The position numbers and the translations under genes are program-made. From Chromatiaceae bacterium (GTDB lineage Bacteria; Pseudomonadota; Gammaproteobacteria; Chromatiales; Chromatiaceae): a stretch of DNA of 8,080 nt. The notes under the pieces were generated by a model. The model was not told where the DNA came from and did not search any database. It saw only the letters and a list, made by a program, of their open reading frames with translations. How positions within the stretch are numbered: position 1 is the stretch's first letter; each line of letters opens with the position of its first letter. Positions 5,779 through 8,080 of the stretch are shown here, piece after piece. The stretch lies in NCBI GenBank assembly GCA_016938795.1, contig JAFGTZ010000165.1, positions 1 to 8,080 of the forward strand. Reading direction: 5' to 3'.

Positions 5779-7424
5779 GGACGGTTTTGGGCGGTGCGGA
5801 ACTGTTCGAGCGCCGCGTTCAAGTCCTGAAAGAGCGCGATCATGCGTGTGGCGCTCGCCTCGGTGCCGCGCGCATGATCAAGCGAGTCGCGCGTGAGGGT
5901 GCTGATGTCGAGAATATCGCGCGCCACCGCCTGATTGGTGGCGGCGAGTTCCTCAGCGGCGATGGCAATCTGATCGATGTCGCTCCCAACCGCCTCGGCC
6001 CCGGCAAGAATCTCATCGAGCGCGCTGGCCGAGCGGGCGGCCTGGTCGCTGCCCTGCTCAGCCTGACGCGCGCCCTGCTGCATCGACTCCACGGCCTGGC
6101 TGGTTTCTTGCTGGATAGCGCTAATCATGGCGGCGATTTCGCGCGTCGAGCTGTTGGTGCGCTGGGCAAGTGCGCGCACCTCATCGGCCACCACAGCAAA
6201 GCCCCGGCCATGTTCGCCGGCGCGCGCGGCCTCGATAGCGGCGTTAAGCGCGAGCAGATTGGTCTGATCGGCGATTTCCTGAATCACATCGACAATGGCG
6301 CCAATCTCATCGGAACGCGCGCCGAGTCCACGCACCTGTTCGGCCGAGGCGCTCACGCGCTCGGCAACCGCATGCATGGTCTCGATGCTCTGGCGCACCA
6401 CCGCGCGCCCCTCGCTGGCGCTGTGCCGTGCCTGGCGTGAGCGCTCGGCGGCCTGCTGACAGTTCTCGGCGATACTCTGCGTGGTGGCACTCATTTGCTC
6501 GCTGGCGCTGGCCACGCTGGTGCTTTGATTGGCAGTCTGATCAATGCGCGCAAGCGCCTCGGCAGCGTCTCGTTCAAGCGTCGAGGCAACGTGCAGCGCC
6601 TCACTGCCCTGCTGGCGCGAACGCTCGATCAGTGTGGCGATGGTCGAGACAAAGGTGTTGAAGGCCTGGGTGATCTGGCCGAATTCATGGCGTTCGGCGA
6701 TATCGAGACGCTGATCGAGATTGCCGCCGCCTTCGCCCAAGGCGCCGAGCGCGCGAAGCAGTTGCCCGAGCGGGCGGGTGATGGAGCGCACGATGGCGAG
6801 CAGGATCAGGGTGAGCAGCGCGACATAGAGCGGCAGCGCCGTATAGAGCATGGTGCGCAGACGCTCGAACTCATGGCGGGCTTGGGCTTCGGCCTCGACA
6901 TAGCCCTGGGTAACGCGTTCGTTCAGGGCGCTGAAATAGCGGCGCGATTCCTCCGCCGGCGGTGTCGCCTCGACACGGTAGCGCGCGTGGAAGCTGTGTC
7001 GTTCCGCAGCGGGCAAGGCGCGCATCTCGCGCATCAGTTCCAGTACCTTGGCAATAAAGGCCTGGGTGGTGCGCTGACTGTTTTCGGCAAGTTCGCGCGC
7101 GCGCGCATCATCGAGCGTGGCGGGCAAGGCCGCGAAGGATTCGGTGATTGAGCCGGCTACTTCCTCAATCCGCTTGAAGTCGCGCTCATAGTCTGAGCCC
7201 AGCATCAGATTGCGCGAGAGGCGGCTGATCATGTTGAGATCGGCCGTGATGCTCTGGGTCAGAATGCGCGCGCGCGCCTCCTTCTCAAACACCTGCACAT
7301 TGGTGCGCTCCAGCCCATTGAGCAGGACGAGCACACTGATGCCAAGCGCGAGCGTGAAGCCAAGCGCTAGGGCATAAATCAGATAGAGACGATGCGAAAC
7401 CTTGAGACGGGAAAAGGGATTCAT
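5775..7424 (-). CDS. Methyl-accepting chemotaxis protein (transmembrane chemoreceptor)
   Basis: This is a membrane chemoreceptor that would control CheA through CheW. I choose the ATG at 7424 (549 residues, MNPFSRLKVSHRLYL): AAGGA lies 7 bases upstream and the first membrane segment then follows a short cytoplasmic tail. Residues: TM1 about 13-36; a mostly helical periplasmic sensor of about 155 residues (37-192) with no Cache or PAS signature I can recognise, perhaps a helical bundle; TM2 about 193-213; HAMP about 213-266 (ITRPLGQLLRAL, then HEFGQITQAFNTF); signalling coiled coil to the end, with the conserved hairpin tip at about 382-417 (QEIADQTNLLALNAAIEAAR, GRGFAVVADEVR). No CheR-binding pentapeptide is present at the C-terminus. 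The ligand cannot be inferred. It sits between two LPS genes and overlaps waaA by 4 bp. Signalling to a flagellar or a Pil/Chp twitching pathway are both possible; no che or pilGHIJ gene is in view. Confidence 0.93.
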   Translation of the reverse strand: MNPFSRLKVSHRLYLIYALALGFTLALGISVLVLLNGLERTNVQVFEKEARARILTQSITADLNMISRLSRNLMLGSDYERDFKRIEEVAGSITESFAALPATLDDARARELAENSQRTTQAFIAKVLELMREMRALPAAERHSFHARYRVEATPPAEESRRYFSALNERVTQGYVEAEAQARHEFERLRTMLYTALPLYVALLTLILLAIVRSITRPLGQLLRALGALGEGGGNLDQRLDIAERHEFGQITQAFNTFVSTIATLIERSRQQGSEALHVASTLERDAAEALARIDQTANQSTSVASASEQMSATTQSIAENCQQAAERSRQARHSASEGRAVVRQSIETMHAVAERVSASAEQVRGLGARSDEIGAIVDVIQEIADQTNLLALNAAIEAARAGEHGRGFAVVADEVRALAQRTNSSTREIAAMISAIQQETSQAVESMQQGARQAEQGSDQAARSASALDEILAGAEAVGSDIDQIAIAAEELAATNQAVARDILDISTLTRDSLDHARGTEASATRMIALFQDLNAALEQFRTAQNRP

Positions 7425-7431
7425 TGTTTTG

Positions 7432-7438
7432 TCCTTCT
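7432..7438 (-). promoter_or_regulatory. Ribosome binding site that fixes the chemoreceptor start
   Basis: AGAAGGA lies 7 bases before the ATG at 7424. It favours this start over the in-frame ATG at 7541, which lies inside an inverted-repeat element and would add 39 residues (MDSRRPPWPS at the start) unlike any chemoreceptor N-terminus. The GGA in this site is also a possible CsrA contact. Confidence 0.65.
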
Positions 7439-7458
7439 TGTGAATATCCAAACGCAAG

Positions 7459-7477
7459 TGATGCTCATCGCACATCA
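7459..7477 (-). other. Short inverted repeat before the chemoreceptor ribosome binding site
   Basis: TGATG and CATCA are 5-bp arms separated by 9 bases, about 20 bp upstream of the ribosome binding site. It is weak as a hairpin and as an operator; the spacing is loosely CRP-like, but the half-sites are not consensus. Recorded only as part of the structured leader. Confidence 0.15.
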
Positions 7478-7536
7478 GTTTTTCGGTTTTTCTCATGCGC
7501 TCCGGGCTGGCTGATGGCCACGGGGGCCGCCGTGAA

Positions 7537-7548
7537 TCCATCCCTGGA
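7537..7548 (-). other. GGGA-loop hairpin 2 (CsrA/RsmA-like site)
   Basis: TCCA-GGGA-TGGA on the minus strand: a 4-bp stem with a GGGA tetraloop. The CAGGGATG core fits the CARGGAUG core of the CsrA SELEX consensus, with GGA in the loop as that family prefers. The stem is short, and flanking GCC/GGC may add pairs with a bulge. Confidence 0.4.
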
Positions 7549-7557
7549 GGCTTGGCT

Positions 7558-7573
7558 GCGGCATCCCTGCCGC
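7558..7573 (-). other. GGGA-loop hairpin 1 (CsrA/RsmA-like site)
   Basis: GCGGCA-GGGA-TGCCGC on the minus strand: a perfect 6-bp GC-rich stem with a GGGA tetraloop. It has the same CAGGGATG core as hairpin 2, nine bases away. Two such hairpins close together fit the known preference of the CsrA dimer for paired sites. The surrounding strand has two more GGA triplets (ATGGACG near 7586 and ATGGATT near 7614). Confidence 0.45.
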
Positions 7574-7636
7574 TGACACCCCCGCGTCCATCTCTCAGCC
7601 CTCACCGAAAAATCCATCTGTGATTGATATATCCAG

Positions 7637-8080
7637 TCATCTGTCTGAGTCGGTGCGAATCCGCTGAATCAGCCCACTGGTCGAATGCCCGGGCAGAAAA
7701 TCGAGCACCCGCACCTCACCGCCGGCGGCGCGCACGCACTGGCCCCCGGCGATGTCCTCGGGGCGATAGTCGCCGCCCTTGACCAGGATGTCGGGACGCA
7801 CCCGGCAGATGAGGCGCTCGGGCGTGTCCTCACCGAAGGCACAGACCCAGTCCACCGAGGCCAGCGCGGCGAGCACCGATAAACGCGACTCCAGCGGATT
7901 GACCGGGCGCTCGGCGCCCTTGAGCCGGCGCACCGAGGCATCGTCGTTCACCGCCACCACCAGCCGATCACCAAGCGCCCGGGCCGCGCGCAGATAGGCC
8001 ACATGGCCCGCGTGCAGGATGTCGAAACAGCCGTTGGTCATGACCACCCGCTCGCCGCGCGCGCGCGCCTGCTCAACCGC
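7637..8080 (-). CDS. Heptose 1-phosphate adenylyltransferase (HldE C-terminal domain or RfaE2), 5' end cut
   Basis: This domain transfers AMP from ATP to D-glycero-beta-D-manno-heptose 1-phosphate, making the ADP-heptose precursor of the LPS inner core. The frame is open to the right edge, so 147 residues are visible and the start is outside. Numbering from the edge, TNGCFDILHAGHVAYL (15-30) is the cytidylyltransferase-like fold signature with the HxGH nucleotide-binding motif at 23-26. RRLKGAERPVNPLESRL (at about 55-71), FGEDTPERLI, DILVKGGDYRPEDIAGG and HSTSGLIQRIR follow in the usual order, and the C-terminus is complete. The GTG and ATG codons at 8047 and 8041 are internal, because upstream residues (AVEQARARGER) fit the normal lead-in. 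The window cannot tell whether this is the second half of bifunctional HldE or the stand-alone RfaE2, so no symbol is given. The 212-bp gap to the chemoreceptor gene holds the inverted-repeat element. Confidence 0.93.
   Translation of the reverse strand, partial: AVEQARARGERVVMTNGCFDILHAGHVAYLRAARALGDRLVVAVNDDASVRRLKGAERPVNPLESRLSVLAALASVDWVCAFGEDTPERLICRVRPDILVKGGDYRPEDIAGGQCVRAAGGEVRVLDFLPGHSTSGLIQRIRTDSDR

Larger units (their letters stand above)
7479..7612 (-). repeat. Nested inverted-repeat element with two GGGA-loop hairpins
   Basis: The element is bounded by perfect 9-bp inverted arms, TTTTTCGGT/ACCGAAAAA (7479-7487 and 7604-7612). Inside, GGCTGA (7509-7514) pairs with TCAGCC (7595-7600), TGG (7515-7517) with CCA (7588-7590), and CGGGGG (7521-7526) with CCCCCG (7579-7584). 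This interrupted 15-bp stem encloses two hairpins, at 7537-7548 and 7558-7573, each showing GGGA in the loop on the minus strand. It fills most of the hldE/rfaE2-chemoreceptor intergenic region. No T-run follows the main stem in either direction, so it is not an intrinsic terminator. It could be a structured leader of the chemoreceptor mRNA, a small RNA, or one copy of a dispersed intergenic repeat. I recall similar tandem CAGGGATG hairpins between genes of other gammaproteobacteria, but cannot verify that here. Confidence 0.6.

Noticed and set aside
4570..5829. Long plus-strand open frame of 419 codons
   Set aside because: It lies opposite waaA, whose family motifs are unmistakable. Long antisense frames are expected where third positions are strongly GC-biased; the translation is Arg/His/Gly-rich and resembles nothing.
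5523..6440. Plus-strand open frame of 305 codons
   Set aside because: Antisense to the chemoreceptor and waaA 5' end; low-complexity Ala/Arg/Gly product.
7094..7106. Alternating CG runs of 12-13 bases (here, and near 7266 and 8056)
   Set aside because: They encode Ala/Arg stretches inside genes and are explained by GC-rich codon choice; no reason to claim Z-DNA or a repeat family.
7509..7600. The main stem as the terminator of hldE/rfaE2
   Set aside because: The stem is long, but no T-run follows in the direction of transcription (AGCCCGGAGCGC follows).
7479..7612. c-di-GMP (GEMM) or other known riboswitch
   Set aside because: Chemoreceptor and pilus genes are common GEMM targets, but I do not see the GEMM conserved core, and the tandem GGGA-loop architecture is different.

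Overview
The window looks like chromosomal DNA from a high-GC gammaproteobacterium. The gene set (type IV pilus alignment complex, Kdo transferase, heptose nucleotidyltransferase, chemoreceptor) is that of a Gram-negative, piliated cell. The general flavour of the proteins and the strong GC preference at third positions recall Chromatiales (purple sulfur bacteria) or relatives, but that placement is an impression, not something the sequence proves. Every gene I can support is on the minus strand, so transcription runs from position 8080 towards 1.

In transcription order: (1) the 3' part of a D-glycero-beta-D-manno-heptose 1-phosphate adenylyltransferase gene (hldE C-terminal domain or stand-alone rfaE2), cut by the right edge. 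(2) A 212-bp intergenic region holding a striking nested inverted-repeat element (7479-7612). As RNA it would fold into a long closing stem carrying two small hairpins, each showing a GGGA loop on a CA:UG stem top. This matches the core of the known CsrA/RsmA RNA-binding consensus. (3) A transmembrane methyl-accepting chemotaxis protein whose stop overlaps, by ATGA, the start of (4) waaA, the Kdo transferase of lipid A-core assembly. (5) A 248-bp regulatory region with a perfect CRP-type palindrome across the waaA stop codon, a shorter inverted repeat, a consensus TATAAT and a 12-bp hairpin in the inferred leader. (6) The compact pilM-pilN-pilO-pilP-pilQ operon, with pilQ cut by the left edge after 456 codons.

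The two LPS genes act on the inner core: HldE/RfaE2 makes ADP-heptose precursor and WaaA adds Kdo to lipid A, to which heptose is later joined. The Pil proteins form the envelope-spanning part of the type IV pilus machine: cytoplasmic PilM, inner-membrane PilN and PilO, lipoprotein PilP and the outer-membrane secretin PilQ. The chemoreceptor is the outlier, lying between two LPS genes and translationally coupled to the second.

I see no mobile-element gene, CRISPR array, tRNA or rRNA, and no undescribed protein system. The points that deserve attention are non-coding: the tandem GGGA-loop element before the chemoreceptor gene, and the CRP-like palindrome plus structured leader before pilM.
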